Positions 32,082 to 43,672 of a stretch of DNA of 64,000 nucleotides are shown piece by piece. Position 1 is the stretch's first letter. Each line of letters opens with the position of its first letter. This DNA is from Paulinella micropora (Eukaryota; Cercozoa; Imbricatea; Euglyphida; Paulinellidae), in contig WBZZ01000869.1 of NCBI GenBank assembly GCA_019918135.1, positions 100,001-164,000 on the forward strand, written 5' to 3'. The position numbers and the translations under genes were made by a program. The notes beneath the pieces are model-generated. The model saw only the letters and a program-made list of their open reading frames with translations. It searched no databases and was not told the DNA's origin.

Positions 32082-34514
32082 CTACACTTGATTAGCCAGC
32101 GCCTCCAAGATGTCCCGGTTGTGCAAGAGCAGCTTGTCACCCTCGGCCTCGTTTTCGTCCACTAAGAACTGGCCCGGCGGGCGGGCGCCACGGCGGAAAA
32201 AGCACCAGTTGCGATCAAACCACGGGCCCCAGTAGTCGGGGCACGCGGCGGGGTTCCGCGTAACTGCCGACTCGCTTGCGGCGGCCCCCGCTGGCAGCGG
32301 TAATGCTTACTGTCCACCACCGGTTCGGTTCGCTCTGGCGCAGGTGCATGCCACTGCACCAGAACGCCGCCGCTGAATCTTTGCACGGCCCTGACACGCT
32401 GGTCCAGGAAGGCCTGCATCAGCATCAGCAGCTTCGGGTTCTTCTCCCTGCCATTCCTTTGGTCACCGTACTCTCGTAAAATATCTTGAACAGTCAGCCA
32501 GCGGTCGGGCAAGATCTTGTCCCTGACTCGAAAACGGCACACGTACTGTAGTTCCGGTCGCGGTCTTTCGTCTGGCGGCAGATATCTACATGAACATGTA
32601 CGACCGAAAGAACCCCCAGGCGTGCCACCTCCTTCCAATCATTGTTGTACTTGCTTTTGCATCTGCTTTTGACAGCGGGTGCCTGTATTTTTCCCAGCGG
32701 TGCGAGGCTTGTTCAGGCAAATGTCCTTTCCAGTAGTCCTTGACCTCGCGTTTGGAGGCCCGCGCCTCGTGCTGGAAGCCCACCAGCTCGAGGCCTAGCT
32801 CCGGCGCCAGCCGCTGCGCCTCCTCGGCCGTGTTGAACGTCGTCGGCGCAGCTTCAATAAAGTCCGGGCCGCGCATGTTCCGCACCCTCCACCTCCTTTG
32901 CTGCCGCAGCTTCTCTTCTTCCGGCGACAAGGGCTCCAGGCGCGGACCCTCCTCCGAGAAGCGGTTAGTAAACTCGCTCGCCCTAGGCGACACCCAGACC
33001 TGGATCGCGCCGTGCTCGTCGAGCTGTGCGTGCCAGTTCCGCGGATTCAGCATACCCTCAATCCACTGCGCCTGCTCCGCCACCTTTCGGCGGCGGTGGC
33101 CCGGCAGCAAATACTCCGAGTTCACGGTGTCCAGGCTGTGCTGCCCGGCGCCGGCAAACACCGTCAGGTGCGCGCCGCCCGAGCCCGCCGCTCCCCAGGG
33201 CGGCGGGCCGCCACCCAGCGCGGTAAAGACCTCGACTTGCTCCAGCTCGCACACCATGGTCTCCTCCTGCTTGCGGCTGCTCTTGAGCGTCAGCAGGTTG
33301 GCCCAGCCCTTCTGTTCGCAGCGGGCCAGCCGGCGGTTGTTCACCAACATTGTTCCTCCCAAATGTGTGTACGTGTCGCGGACAAAGCCGGGCCTGGCTC
33401 GCTCGGCCAGCGACGAATTGTTCTTGCTGTCCCTCCATGCGCTGTGGCGTTTGTAGCTTGCTTTGTGCGGGAACAGCGGCCTGTGCTTCGTGCCGCCGAC
33501 CACGGCGGGCACCACGCGCTCCCGCAGGTCCAGCAGCACAAAGTCCAGCGCCGAACTCCAGTCGCGCTGGCGCACGAAGCCCCGCGGGCCCGAATTCGGC
33601 AACTGGTTCGTTGGCCAGGGCTGCCTGCCGAGCGGCAGCAGCTGCCCGCCGTACATCGCGCGGGTCTTGTTCTTCTGCACGCTCAGCGTCGTCGCGTCCT
33701 GCAGATTGATCACCCAGCGCCGCGGCTCCTTCTCCTCGCGCAGCAGCGAGCTGTTCAGGTGCAAATTCACCAGGATGCCCGGCCGCGGCACCGGCGGCGT
33801 CAGCAACAGGCACAGCAGCGCCGCCCGGAACGCGCGCAGCCAGCCGGCTCTGACATTGGCGTAATTGGCGCGCGTCACAACACCCTCTTTCACGTCCTCG
33901 TCGTAGTGCGCAAAGTACTCGGCCAGCGCCGCCACGCGGAAGGGCTGCAGGTCCCACATCGTCCAGTCCGACTCCTCTCGCCCGACCCCGTACACCCGTT
34001 CGATCCGCGCGTACTGCTGCGCCTGCCGCGACAGGTTCACCAGCCACCTGGATGTGTTCTGCCACGCCAGTACGCCCCGCGCCGGTCGCAGAAAGTCCGA
34101 CAGCTGCGCCAGGCTGCCCAGGTACGAGCCTACCGTGCTCGACATGATCTTTTTGCACTCGCGGGGCTGCCGCGCAGCAGCAAACTCCGACAGCAACGCG
34201 GGCGTCCTCCAGCCTGCCAGTTCCGTGCTCGTGCGCAAACTCCGCGAACATGCGCACGTGCCTGACGTGGTTGTGCTCTTGCTCGGGATCGGGCCCGCGC
34301 GCTCGGGGTTCCACTTGAGCTCCAAGAACTCCTTGAATCTCGTCAGCTGTGCCTGCAGCTCGTCATCCGCCTCCTCTAGCCTGTGGGTGTCGTCACCCGC
34401 CTCGCCCGACTCGTCCGACTCGTCGCCGCGCAGGTCGATCGCGGCCAGCCCCTTAAAATCGTTTACTCCGGGCTCCGCGCCCGCCAGCAACTCCTCGCCG
34501 TCTTCCTCCGCCAT
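32082..34514 (-). CDS. Possible tyrosine-recombinase-like protein with two frameshifts
   Basis: ATG 34512-34514. First frame, 642 codons, to TAG at 32586; then coding sequence continues in a +1 frame (YVCRFRVRDKILPDRW..) and after a -1 shift near 32265 in a third frame (PDYWGPWFDRNWCFFRRG.., ending LEALANQV, TAG 32082-32084). N-terminus acidic. Residues about 120-430 resemble the layout of eukaryotic Crypton-type tyrosine recombinases: a helical SAM-like part, then a TPPVPRPGILVNLHL segment like the first catalytic-arginine box, and a later ERARPGFVRDTYTHLGG segment that could hold the second arginine and histidine. The final tyrosine is not clear. The assignment is tentative; it may be an unrelated protein. 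The region's GC content is high compared with neighbours. Confidence 0.4.
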
Positions 34515-34979
34515 TACTTTCTGCGCGCTGTTTTTCTCTCTTAAATATGCTGGCCCTCTTTTTTTTTAAATTCTTTTTTTTAAGGGCCCGAAGCCTTCTT
34601 GCTTTTTTTTTAATGTCGGGTCCTGTCTTGTGTGTCAACGAACTGCCAAGGGTTTCCATCCTCCTTCGCGCGCTCCCCCCCCCCCCCCCCTCCTTTCGTG
34701 TTCTTTCCTGGTGCACCCGCCCTTTTTCCCGTCTCCCGAAAAAAATAAACTGTCAGAAATATCTAGATAGAGTTTTTTTTTGTTTATTCTCTCTCTCTTT
34801 TTCCAAGTGCCTTCTCCCCTCCCCCCCCCCCATCTCGCTCGCCACCTTTTTGTTTTTTTAACCTCTGTGGTCTCACTTCTTCTGTTCGTTCCTCGCAATC
34901 TTTTTGCCCTTCTCCCCCGTTAATGTCCTTGCCAATATCATCGTCTCCAAAGGCTGAGAGCATGTATGTACAATCAGTA
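34515..34979. other. Pyrimidine-rich spacer
   Basis: T- and C-rich runs upstream of the minus-strand gene and before island 2. No gene seen. Confidence 0.5.
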
Positions 34980-35630
34980 ACACACACACACATTCACACG
35001 TTCACACATATTCACACATTCGCCAAATCACACACACGCACATTCACACACACGTTCGCATAATCACATACACACATTCACAAATTCACACACACGCACT
35101 TCACACACATTCGCAGAATCACACACATACACACATTCACACACACGTTCGCATAATCACACACACACACAATCACAAACCCGCATACACAAGAAATCTC
35201 ACACACACACAGTCGCCAAATCACACACACGCACACACACACACATTCGCCAAATCACACACACGCACACACACACACACACACACATTCGCCAAATCAC
35301 ACACACGCACACACACACACACACACACATTCGCCGAATCACACACACGCACACACACACACACACATTCGCCAAATCACACACACGCACACACACACAC
35401 ACACACATTCGCCAAATCACACACACGCACACACACACACACACACATTCGCCAAATCACACTCACGCACATACTACACACAGACACAAGAAATCTCACA
35501 CACACATTCGCCAAATCACACACACATTCGCAAAATCACACGCACACATTCGCAAAATCACACAACAAACCACGTTTCACGTACAATGAAAACCTTTCAC
35601 ACACACATAAACAAGGACCAAATTCTCTAT
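34980..35630. repeat. CA-rich minisatellite, island 2 left arm
   Basis: CA-rich array with a repeating ATTCGCCAAATCACACACAC unit, about ten copies between 35200 and 35530, plus variants with TTCGCATAATCACA before it. Confidence 0.9.
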
Positions 35631-35722
35631 AAGGTCAGTTATCACCAAAGATCATAGAGCATAATAGGCAGAAAGGAAGAAGGGAGGGGTGGGCGGGGGG
35701 GAGGGGGGGGAGGGGGGGCCGC

Positions 35723-35850
35723 CTTGCACTACGATGCGAAAAGCCCATTGAGTTTACCCAATGTCGGCAACATTGAGAAAACCCAATGTCGGCAGCATTG
35801 CGAAAACCCAATGTTGGCAACATTGCGAAAACCCAATGGGTTGTCGAAGG
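35723..35850. repeat. CCAAT/ATTGG cluster, island 2 core
   Basis: Starts CTTGCACTACGATGCGAAAA and holds four ACCCAATG and several CATTG words, spaced about 27 bases, between runs of G. The same start (CTTGCACTACGATGC) opens the core of island 3 at 47466. Confidence 0.75.
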
Positions 35851-35919
35851 GGAGGAGGGGGGGGGGCCTACATAACGCGCGGTTTTTTGTTTCAAAGCAA
35901 AAACTGAAAGCGATTATTT

Positions 35920-36350
35920 GTGTGTGTGCTGCGCATAGCTGTATGTCTGTTCTTGAGAAATGTTGTTTCTGTGCATGTCTAGGGTCATTCGTGTGCTGTG
36001 TGTCGTTCTGTGTGTGTTTTGTGTGTGCATGTGTGTGTGTGAATGTGTGTGTACGTGTGTGTGAATGTGATTATCGTTCGGTGTGCGTTTTGTGTGTGCA
36101 TGTGTGTGTGTATGTGTGTGTAATTGTGTGTATCGTCGTGTGTACGTGTGTGTGTGAATGCGATTATCGTTCGGTGTAAGTTTGCGTATGTGTGTGTATA
36201 TCGTTCGGTGTGTGTATCGTCGTGTGTATCGTCGTGTGTATCTTCGTGTGTATTGTCGTGTGTATCGTCGTGTGTATGTGTATCGTCGTGTGTGTGTGTA
36301 TCGTCGTGTGTGTGTCGTTATGTAGACACGCGTGTGCGTGGAAGGCTTCC
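35920..36350. repeat. TG-rich minisatellite, island 2 right arm
   Basis: TG-rich DNA with GATTATCGTTCGGTGTG and later repeated GTGTATCGTCGT units (about nine at 36212-36315). Next gene: F-box protein at 36566 on the plus strand. Confidence 0.9.
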
Positions 36351-36565
36351 GGCAGGCATTTTGTTTTCTGTTTGTGCAAGAGTTCCTGTTAGACGTATGT
36401 CCTTTTGTGTATCGTGCCGTGTACTTGGGGAATGGGGGGGGGGGGGAGACAGGCATTCCCTGTTTTAAAAAACATTGTCCCCGTCCAACCTAAATCTTCT
36501 TCCCATCACTGTATCCCGTTTTCTTTTTGTTTGTTTGTTCCGGTGTTTGAACACTAGCTAAACCC

Positions 36566-37324
36566 ATGAGAGCCGTTCCCGTGAAGAAAAAGCCCAAGCT
36601 CGGACATACGGGTTCGTTTGTGGCGCATTTGACCGCACTGCCAGAGGAACTGCTGCGACACCTGTCCTCGTGGTCTCCGCCGTCCGTGGCCGTGCTGGGC
36701 ACGACCTGTTGCAGCCTCCGTGCATGTCTTCTCCCGTGGGCGACCGAAGCTCAGGAAGAACACCTTGCCAGCGTGCGCGGGCCCGTGGCCGACGCAATCG
36801 AAGAGGTCGCCCTCAAGGGAGGCTACACCAGATTCGGCCTCCATGGCGTTACCGGGAACCATTATTACGAAAGTGCGGTTGATTATGATCTGGCTGGCTG
36901 CCTGAATCTCCACGCCGGCAAACGCTACGGTTATGCTGAACGCATTGCGAAGTCTTTAAACTTTTATTTCCACCACAGCCTCTCAACTGATGAAACCAAG
37001 ATCCGACTCAGCTTGCGGAGCGAGGACGTCAACATTGATTGTAAACAATGTGGCAGCTGGAATATTTCTGCGTGGCTATATATGGAAGGTGAAAGATTCT
37101 GCGTGCAGAGCCGCGCCGAATTCGATGCCTTGCTGAAGCGTGTGGTCTCGGTGCAAATGCTCAACCTGTTGGGAGATGCCTACGTGAAGCATGACACTTA
37201 CGACAGTGGATCTATTTCCTGGATGGACCTGCTCGAGATGAAAGGCGTGGCGGGGACTGTTAAACCTCACTGGGTCTATCGGGATGGCGCGCGATTCTGT
37301 GAGGACTGCGAAGAGTTGGAATAG
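36566..37324 (+). CDS. F-box protein, paralogue 1
   Basis: 252 residues, ATG 36566 to TAG. N-terminal nuclear-signal-like KKKPKLGHTG, then an F-box-like helix set at residues about 18-60: LPEELLRHLSSWSPPSVAVLGTTCCSLRACL. The remainder is shared by the family in this window: a GGY..FGL...YYES segment, GCLNLHAGKRYG, a CKQCGSWN cysteine pair, VVSVQMLNLLGDAYVK, and a C-terminal CEDCEELE. F-boxes bind SKP1 and the C-terminal part would recruit targets to an SCF ubiquitin ligase; the SKP1-like gene at 24140 is a candidate partner. It lies just downstream of repeat island 2. TAG is a true stop: the paralogues all stop at this point. Confidence 0.8.
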   Translation: MRAVPVKKKPKLGHTGSFVAHLTALPEELLRHLSSWSPPSVAVLGTTCCSLRACLLPWATEAQEEHLASVRGPVADAIEEVALKGGYTRFGLHGVTGNHYYESAVDYDLAGCLNLHAGKRYGYAERIAKSLNFYFHHSLSTDETKIRLSLRSEDVNIDCKQCGSWNISAWLYMEGERFCVQSRAEFDALLKRVVSVQMLNLLGDAYVKHDTYDSGSISWMDLLEMKGVAGTVKPHWVYRDGARFCEDCEELE

Positions 37325-37649
37325 ACGGTGGCGAGATTGTGTACTGATCATCATCATAAAAAATTCCCGACTTTTCTTTTTTGCGCCCGTGTGGCAGTGC
37401 GGAAGTCTTTTCTGCAGACCATCTTGGTTTTTTTGTCGTCTGGGCTTGGCTGTTGAGACGTGTTTGTGGGGTGACTGACTGTGCGTGTTTGTGCCAATGT
37501 GGGGTGCACCAAGACTGCCTTCCTGTTTCTTTATATTTTTTTTCTGTTTCCGCCGAGCCTGGCCTTTTCTTTCTTTTTTACTTCTGCCCCGTATCCCATT
37601 TGTCTGTGTTGTGTTTTTTTCCTCGTTGGTTGTTTTTTTTAGCTAGCCC
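37325..37649. other. Spacer between F-box paralogues
   Basis: T-rich 3' region of paralogue 1 and leader of paralogue 2. AGCTAGCCCATG here and AGCTAAACCCATG before paralogue 1 show a shared leader. No gene seen. Confidence 0.5.
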
Positions 37650-38402
37650 ATGACAAGCGCTCCCATGAAGAAAAAGCCCAAGCTGGGACATACGGGCCCG
37701 TTCGTGGCGCATTTGACCGCACTGCCAGAGGAACTGCTGCGACATCTGTCCTCGTGGTCTCCGCCGTCCGTGGCCGTGCTGGGCATGACCTGTCGCAGCC
37801 TAAGTGCGTGTCTTCTCCCGTTGGCGACCGAAGCGCAGGAAGAGCAACTCGATTGTGTGCGCAAGTCGGTGGCCGACGCGATCGAAACGATGGCTCTCAA
37901 GGGAGGTTACACTAAATTCGGCCTCAGCGGCACTACTCCGTCCCAGAAATACGAAGGCTGGGGCGATTTCGGTTTGCATGGCTGCCTGAACCTCCACGCC
38001 GGCAAAAGCTACGGCTGTGCTGAACGCATTGAGACTGTTGTGCATTTCTACTGCCGCCACAGCCTCGCCAAGAGCAAAACCAGACTTCAGCTTTCGTTGC
38101 ACAGCGACGATGTCTATGATACATGCGAGCAATGTGACAACTGCGATTTTACCAGGTGTCTACACCTGGAATGCGAAAGATTCTACGTGTGGAGCCGCGC
38201 CGAAATCGATGGCTTGCTGAGGCAAATGGTCTCGGTGCAAATGCTCAACCTGTTGGGAGATGCCTACATGAAGATCGACAGGTCCAAGAACAGTATGTCC
38301 TGGATGGAGCTGCTCGAGAAAGGTGTGGAGGGGACTGCGAAACCTTACTGGGTCATCAAGGATGGCCAGCGATTCTGTGCAGACTGCGAGAAGTTGAAAT
38401 AG
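37650..38402 (+). CDS. F-box protein, paralogue 2
   Basis: 250 residues, ATG 37650 to TAG. Tandem duplicate of the preceding gene, same N-terminal KKKPKLGHTGPFVAHLTALP and F-box-like helix, same family core (GCLNLHAGKSYG, CEQCDNCDF, VSVQMLNLLGDAYMK) and CADCEKLK end. The middle (residues about 95-165) has changed most, as expected if this part binds different targets. Confidence 0.8.
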   Translation: MTSAPMKKKPKLGHTGPFVAHLTALPEELLRHLSSWSPPSVAVLGMTCRSLSACLLPLATEAQEEQLDCVRKSVADAIETMALKGGYTKFGLSGTTPSQKYEGWGDFGLHGCLNLHAGKSYGCAERIETVVHFYCRHSLAKSKTRLQLSLHSDDVYDTCEQCDNCDFTRCLHLECERFYVWSRAEIDGLLRQMVSVQMLNLLGDAYMKIDRSKNSMSWMELLEKGVEGTAKPYWVIKDGQRFCADCEKLK

Positions 38403-38822
38403 ACAGACAGCGCCAGACATGGTGTACAGATCATCATTAAAATCCCGTTTTTTTTCTTTTTTTTCTTTTTTTTTACAACGGGGGGGCGACGAACCGGGGG
38501 AGGGGGGGAAATGAATACAATTCAATCAGAGGGGGGGGGGGCCGCGGCCCTCTCTGTTCGACGGCCCCCCTCCCCCAATTCTTTTTCTTTGGAAGATCCC
38601 CCCGCCCCTCCTTCTCCCGGCGCCCAGCAAATGAATCTTGTTGATTATAAAACTGCGCGACGGGGTGGCAAGGGGGGGGGGGGTGGGGAAGGAAAGAGAA
38701 ATTTTAAGTATCAATGTCTGACTAGAGAACGGGAGGGAGGGAAAGGTTAAAAAAAAAAGTTAGCAAATTTTTTTATAATAAAATCGTCAAGGCAAGCACA
38801 AAATCCAGAACCTTGCAACGAC
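38403..38822. other. Spacer with G/C runs
   Basis: T runs and several G runs of eight or more. No gene seen. Confidence 0.5.
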
Positions 38823-40511
38823 ATGAGTGGCAAGGGAGAAAAAAGCATCATCATCTCCGCACCCGCGACGACGGTCGCCGCTGCACCTACCGTCCCAAAT
38901 GACGCGTTACACGTCTTCGATGAAAATGCCTTGCTCATGAAACTCGGGCCTGACGACTTCGCTAGCATTAGACGAGCCTCGGATGGGCATTATTTTGCTG
39001 TGACGGACGCGATTGCATTTTTTACTGAATGTTCGGATGATTCTGCCAGAAAAAAGTGGTCTCAGGTGTCACAAAAGTTGAAGAAAAAAGACAACAGGAA
39101 ACCGTTTTCCGTGAAGTACTTCGTTTTCCCGCGCGGCCAGAAGCGGGCCGACGAGAGCGGGCCGTCACCAGCGAAAGAAGTCAAGGAAGGCGCGCAACGA
39201 GGGGTGCCCTGCCTGCAATTCAAGGATCTCTTGACTGTCCTTAGCCAGTTCGAACACCAGCGCTGTAAGGATCTGCTCGCAGATATGACCGAAATAGCGT
39301 CGCGCGTGATGGTGGGTTTACCAATAGTATTACATAACGAGTTACCCAAGCATTCGACACCGTCAGAGATTACCAAAAGCCTGCGGTTAGACTGGGAAAG
39401 CGGTTGCGTCCAGAAACACCCAGCAAGCATACCACAAGCTCCGTCGAGGCCGTGCCCTTGCCTGCACCTGAACACGAGCAGCTCCAACAAGGCGAGCAAA
39501 AGCGCGCCCCACCGCGGGAGCAGGTGGAAAAATTGAACAAACTAATGTCAATAGTATTAACTAACCCTGACCATCCCCACTCTAGGCAGCTCCTTACAGA
39601 GTTAATTGCTTTCGCATTACGCGCTACGACGGGCAACGCGGTGCTTGCAACCAAGCTTGCGTCAGTTTTAGCTTCGCCACTCGAACAGACATGCAGGACA
39701 AATATAACCGATCAGCAAGAGCCGCCCGATACCCCACCAGCTGTAACCAAAACTACAATAAGCCAGACCAAAGCCGTGGGCTTGCCTGCAGCTGAACAAG
39801 AGCAGCAGCCCGACACCCTGCAGGAGCCTGCAGCAAAGCGCCCTAAACTTCTGCCACAAGCCACCATCGATGCAAGCCTTCCCAAGACAGCAGCATTGCC
39901 TGAGACCGCCGAGAAACCGCAGCTGGCATCTTCAGGTCCACAGAAGATCGACTGGGATGGCAGCGACATCACGCCTTCTAATGGCAAGAAGTACCTGGAT
40001 CAAATGATTGCAGAGATGCGCAAGATCCATCCTGCGCACGAGATTGAGCCACAGCCCGTGTACCTCGGGTTTATCAAGCCGCTGACCAACACCAAACATT
40101 TTATGACCAGGGCACAGGCGCGTGCCTGGGTCTTTGAACACCGGAGAAGCATTTATTTCCGCGATTATTTTGACAAAGGTGGCGTGCGCAAGGTCCCGTT
40201 CCACATCGATCATATTATTCCAGACTCGCTCGGCGGAGCCGAACACCCGCGGAACTACGCGCTGATGCCCGAGATCTTCAATCAAAAATTTGCGTCGTGG
40301 TGGATGCCGGCCAAGGCCCAGTACATTGGTAACTAGTTCGCTTGCATATTTCTTTTTTTTTTTGCTAATGCGTGTGTTTTTGCTAATGCGTGTGTGTGCA
40401 TGCCTTTTTTTTGCAGGTCCTACGGCAGCACGCACTGCCATTCTTTTTGCCAAGTACATCAAAAAGAAATATACAAGAGAAATAACACTGGATGACCTAG
40501 AAGAAATGTAG
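38823..40511 (+). CDS. Bro-N/KilA-N-like protein with HNH nuclease domain
   Basis: ATG 38823. Residues about 30-165 form a module (DDFASIR, FTECSDDSARKKWSQV, VKYFVFPRGQKR, LLTVLSQFEHQRCKDLL) resembling Bro-N/KilA-N-type DNA-binding modules of phages and large DNA viruses; the protein at 53330-54902 has the same module. A -1 shift near 39395-39405 joins it to the second frame: a helical part, a Pro/Gln/Ala-rich linker, and an HNH nuclease (FHIDHIIPDSLGG..NYALMPEIFNQKF) with the His-Asp-His core and later Asn. The intron 40329-40416 (GTAACTAG..TTTGCAG) leads to a last exon PTAARTAILFAKYIKKKYTR.. ending in TAG. A likely homing or defence-type nuclease; role unknown. Confidence 0.7.
40329..40416 (+). 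other. Intron of the HNH gene
   Basis: 88 bases, GT..AG, with T-rich tract before the acceptor and two copies of TTTGCTAATGCGTGTGT. Removal keeps frame and extends the HNH protein by about 31 residues. Confidence 0.75.
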
Positions 40512-40547
40512 ACGTCTTTAAGGCAGAGCACTAGTAGTAGTGATATA

Positions 40548-40553
40548 AATAAA
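40548..40553 (+). promoter_or_regulatory. AATAAA polyadenylation signal
   Basis: AATAAA 37 bases after the TAG of the HNH gene. It supports TAG as a normal stop and eukaryotic-type 3' ends here. Confidence 0.55.
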
Positions 40554-40999
40554 AGTTTCTGGTTTTACTCAAGTGTCCGATTCTTTCTGCTGGATGCCAA
40601 ATCTTTGCAAAGTTGGCGAGTTCTGATATTAGCTTGTCTTAGTTCAACATTAAAACATCGACTCACACCCCAAGAAATCGTCCCTGGCACACACACACAT
40701 ATATACACACACATACACAACCCGAAAGAAAACATGTCCCTTTACACGCCATGCAACCAAGGAAAACAAACTTCTACCGCTCACACAAGCTGGGAAGGGG
40801 TTGTACCTTGGCGAAAGGGACGCACAACGATTGTAAGGTTCTGACGGAACATCACACTTAAGATCTTGGCAGGGTGAGGGGGGCCGGGAGAGAGAAAAAG
40901 AGATTTGTTTTCTGTTTTTTTTTCGGGGGATGAGTGCACATAAAAAATCCCCTCTTCAACCCCCCCCCCCTACATTCTTCCCATCCCGCGCGGCCCCTC
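40554..40999. other. Spacer
   Basis: Short (CA)n run near 40689, then G and C runs. A 79-codon frame at 40605-40844 looks non-coding. No gene supported. Confidence 0.45.
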
Positions 41000-42180
41000 T
41001 CACGTCCGGGGGGGGGGGGCGGCTATTCCGCGGCGGCCCCCCCCCCCCCACACACACACACACATCCCGGTTCGTCGCCCCTCCTTTTCGAGACCCGTCT
41101 GCAGGGCGACGTGGGGCAGGCCGTCCACGGTGCCCTTGCCCGCGGGGGCGCGCAGCGTCATCATGACGTACAGGGCCTCACTGGACGCGGTAATGAGCGG
41201 CTGGGGCGCCGAACGATCAAACGGAATAGCGGGCAGGACGATCAGCTGGCCCATATCGCCCACGGTCAGCTCGCTAAACACGTCGCGGCCCAGGCTGTGC
41301 AGGTTGCGCGCCACGGGGTCAAACTTCTTGTGGTGGCCCGCCAACTCTTGGGGCGGGCGCCAGTGCAGGCCGCGCAACGCCTTCGACGTGCCTACGCGCA
41401 CTTGCTGCACGGCCTTGTCCTTGCCGAACACGCCGAGCGCTGCCAGGCTCTTGCTGTTTAGGGGCTTGCTCAGGCGCAGCCGCGCGCTCCAGCCCCAGTT
41501 GCCGCGGCTCCGTGTACCAGTAGCCCCGGAGTTGTCGTTGTTGCCCGGCAGCCCCGGCTCCGTCATGTAGAATTTCTGCTTGGCCTGCAACTGCTGGGGC
41601 AGCGCGCGCGAGTCGTGCCGTACCGACCAGACCGCCTTCAGCAGGGCGCTGTGCTCCGCGAACTTACCCGCCAGGGCGCCGGGCATCTTGATGAGCGACT
41701 CTATGTTGTGGTTTTCCCAGGGGTTGATTTGTTGCCCGGCCTGCAACTGCGTCTGCAGGTCGGGGGCGCGTTTCTCCTCCGCTTCGTCCTCGGAACCCGA
41801 CGTGGACGCAGAGCTGTCCCCCCTGGCGGGCTTCGCCTTCTTCTTGGGCTTGGCGCCTTCTTCGGTCTTTCTTTTCTTGGCGGTTCGGTCTTCTTCCCCC
41901 TGCTGTGGCTTTTTCTTGCTCTTCTTCTTGCTCTTCTTCTTGTTGCTCTTCTTGTGGCTCTTCTTGGCCTCTGGCCATCCGCGCTGGCTTCGCGGCGCCC
42001 ACGTTTCTTGGACGGAGACGTTTCGTTCTCACTCTTCTCGTCCTCCTCTTCTTCGTCGTCGTCCGCGATAAACGACCCGTCGTCGCTCTCTTGTGATTCC
42101 TCCTCGCTGTCCAGGGACTCCTCCGAGTCGCTGCTCTCGTCGCTCCCGCCGTTCGCTTCAGAATCCAAGTACTTGCTCAT
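41000..42180 (-). CDS. Acidic/lysine-rich unknown protein with one frameshift
   Basis: ATG 42178-42180 (MSKYLDSEANGGSDES). First an Asp/Glu/Ser-rich segment, then SKKRGRREASADG, a -1 shift near 41990, then EAKKSHKKSNKKKSKKK and more Lys repeats, and a globular part of about 215 residues (INPWENHNIESLIKMPG, LSKPLNSKSLAALGVFGKDK, SELTVGDMGQLIVLPAIPF). The last residues (CVCVWGGGG) are read from CA and G runs and are doubtful, so the true end may lie near 41075. The charged N-terminal half suggests a nuclear or nucleic-acid-binding protein. Family not recognised. Confidence 0.55.
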
Positions 42181-43256
42181 GGTGGTTGTGTCTGCCAACC
42201 CAACAAAAAAATAGACACGCACAACAGAAAAAAAAAGGTTAGGAACGAGCGAGAAGCACTACGGCTGGGGAGGGGAAAGGGCGCCCCGGGGGCAAAGGGA
42301 CGGGATGGGGAAAGGGAGGGACGGGATGGGGAAAGGGAGGGACGGGATGGGGATTGGGTGCGTGTTGGGGAGTGCCGAGGGGGGGGGGGGAATGGGAGAG
42401 GGGGGGGGGGGGAGACGAGGCACGCACTGCAAAGTGTCGATTCTGTGCGTGTCTCTCTTTTGTTCTCCCTTGCGCCTTCGCAGTTTGTAGGTAGGGGGGC
42501 GGGGGCGGGGGGGGGGGGCCGCTGGGTGGACGTTTACGGGGGGGGCCTGGCTTGCGCTGGGGCTTGTGCAAAATAGTACGTGCAGGCCCCCCCCACCCTC
42601 CCTCCCTCTCTCTCTCCTTCTCGTGCAGGGGGGGGCCGCTGGAAGCAAGGGGCGCGGGTGGGGGGCCCAGGGAAGAAGGAATATGTCAGGGCAGAGTTTT
42701 AGGGCGGGGGGGGGGGGGGGGGAGGGGTTGGGGCTCGGGGACAAACTGCTTGACGGGGAGGGGATTTTCGTTCTCTTTCACCTGACCTACCATCCCTCCC
42801 ACCCCAAGCCTCATCCACCGCCCTCCCCCTTTCCCCCCACCCGCCGGCACTCCTGCAGCCTCTCACTCCCCCCCCCCCCCTCCCACTTTTTAGTCCCCCC
42901 GCCGCACCTGCGCTAGCTGTCAAAAATTTCCTTTGTATTTTCTTGGTTGTTGTTTGCGGTCTGGCCTACTTTCTTTTTTTTAGGCAGGCGCTCTTTGGCC
43001 CGGCGACGGCCAGCCCCACTCTTCGTCTCCTCTCACACTAAAAAAGGGAGAGCAAAAAAAAAAAAAAAAACACATTTGCGCAGCGTGCTGTGAGTCACCA
43101 CACGTGCTCAGCTCTGCCTCGCAAAGCTATTCGAAGCAACAACGTAAAAAAACAATTTTTTTTAAAAAAAGAAAGGTTTATTTGGCTTTTGACATTTTGA
43201 AACAGCAACAAACAAGTACAAGGAGGGCAGGGGGGCACCACACATTCACACACACA
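42181..43256. other. Long GC-rich spacer
   Basis: G and C runs; at 42282-42356 three to four units of GGGACGGGATGGGGAAAGGGAG-type sequence in tandem. No gene seen over about 1.07 kb. Confidence 0.55.
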
Positions 43257-43672
43257 ATGTCGGAGCACAAGGAATTCCAGCGTGCCCAGGCCTTGGTCCG
43301 GGGCCTGGCGCACTATCTGGCACAACAGAGCCTGGGCCAGGAAGAGGCATTGCAGGCCGAGAGGGACCTGGCAGAGCTCGCGTCGGCCGCGCTAGAAGTC
43401 ACGAGCGGGCCCTGGCACAGCATGTTGCAGAATTTGGCTGACAAGCCAACGCGGTCACTGATGGCGGCGAGGCCGAAACTACGTTCGTCGAAACCTGTGG
43501 CACCTGCGGCTGCGTCGTGGTGTCGGAAACGGACCACAAACTCCTGAGTTCGCGTCGGCACGTTTTCTGGGTCGTGCCCGCGGCACCCCGCGTAGACGCG
43601 GCGAACAGGCACGCGTATTCGAATAAGCTGCAGTGCCGGCCCAACGGGAAGAAAAATATAGCTACTGAATAA
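43257..43672 (+). CDS. Small protein with CxxCxC motif and one frameshift
   Basis: ATG 43257 (MSEHKEFQRAQALVRGL). The first frame is helical up to about MLQNLADKP. A -1 shift near 43450 leads to a second coding frame with TFVETCGTCGCVVVSETDHK, then SSRRHVFWVVPAAPRVDA and ANRHAYSNKLQCRPNGKKN, ending GAATAA; an AATAAA signal overlaps the stop. The CGTCGC cluster with a later Cys and His residues could bind zinc. Family not recognised. Without the shift the first frame ends at 43547 in a basic tail. Confidence 0.55.

Noticed and set aside
32898..34265. Plus-strand frame of 455 codons
   Set aside because: Shadow of the minus-strand gene in a high-GC region; composition is Arg/Ala/Gln-rich without recognisable domains, and it lacks the coding character of the opposite frame.
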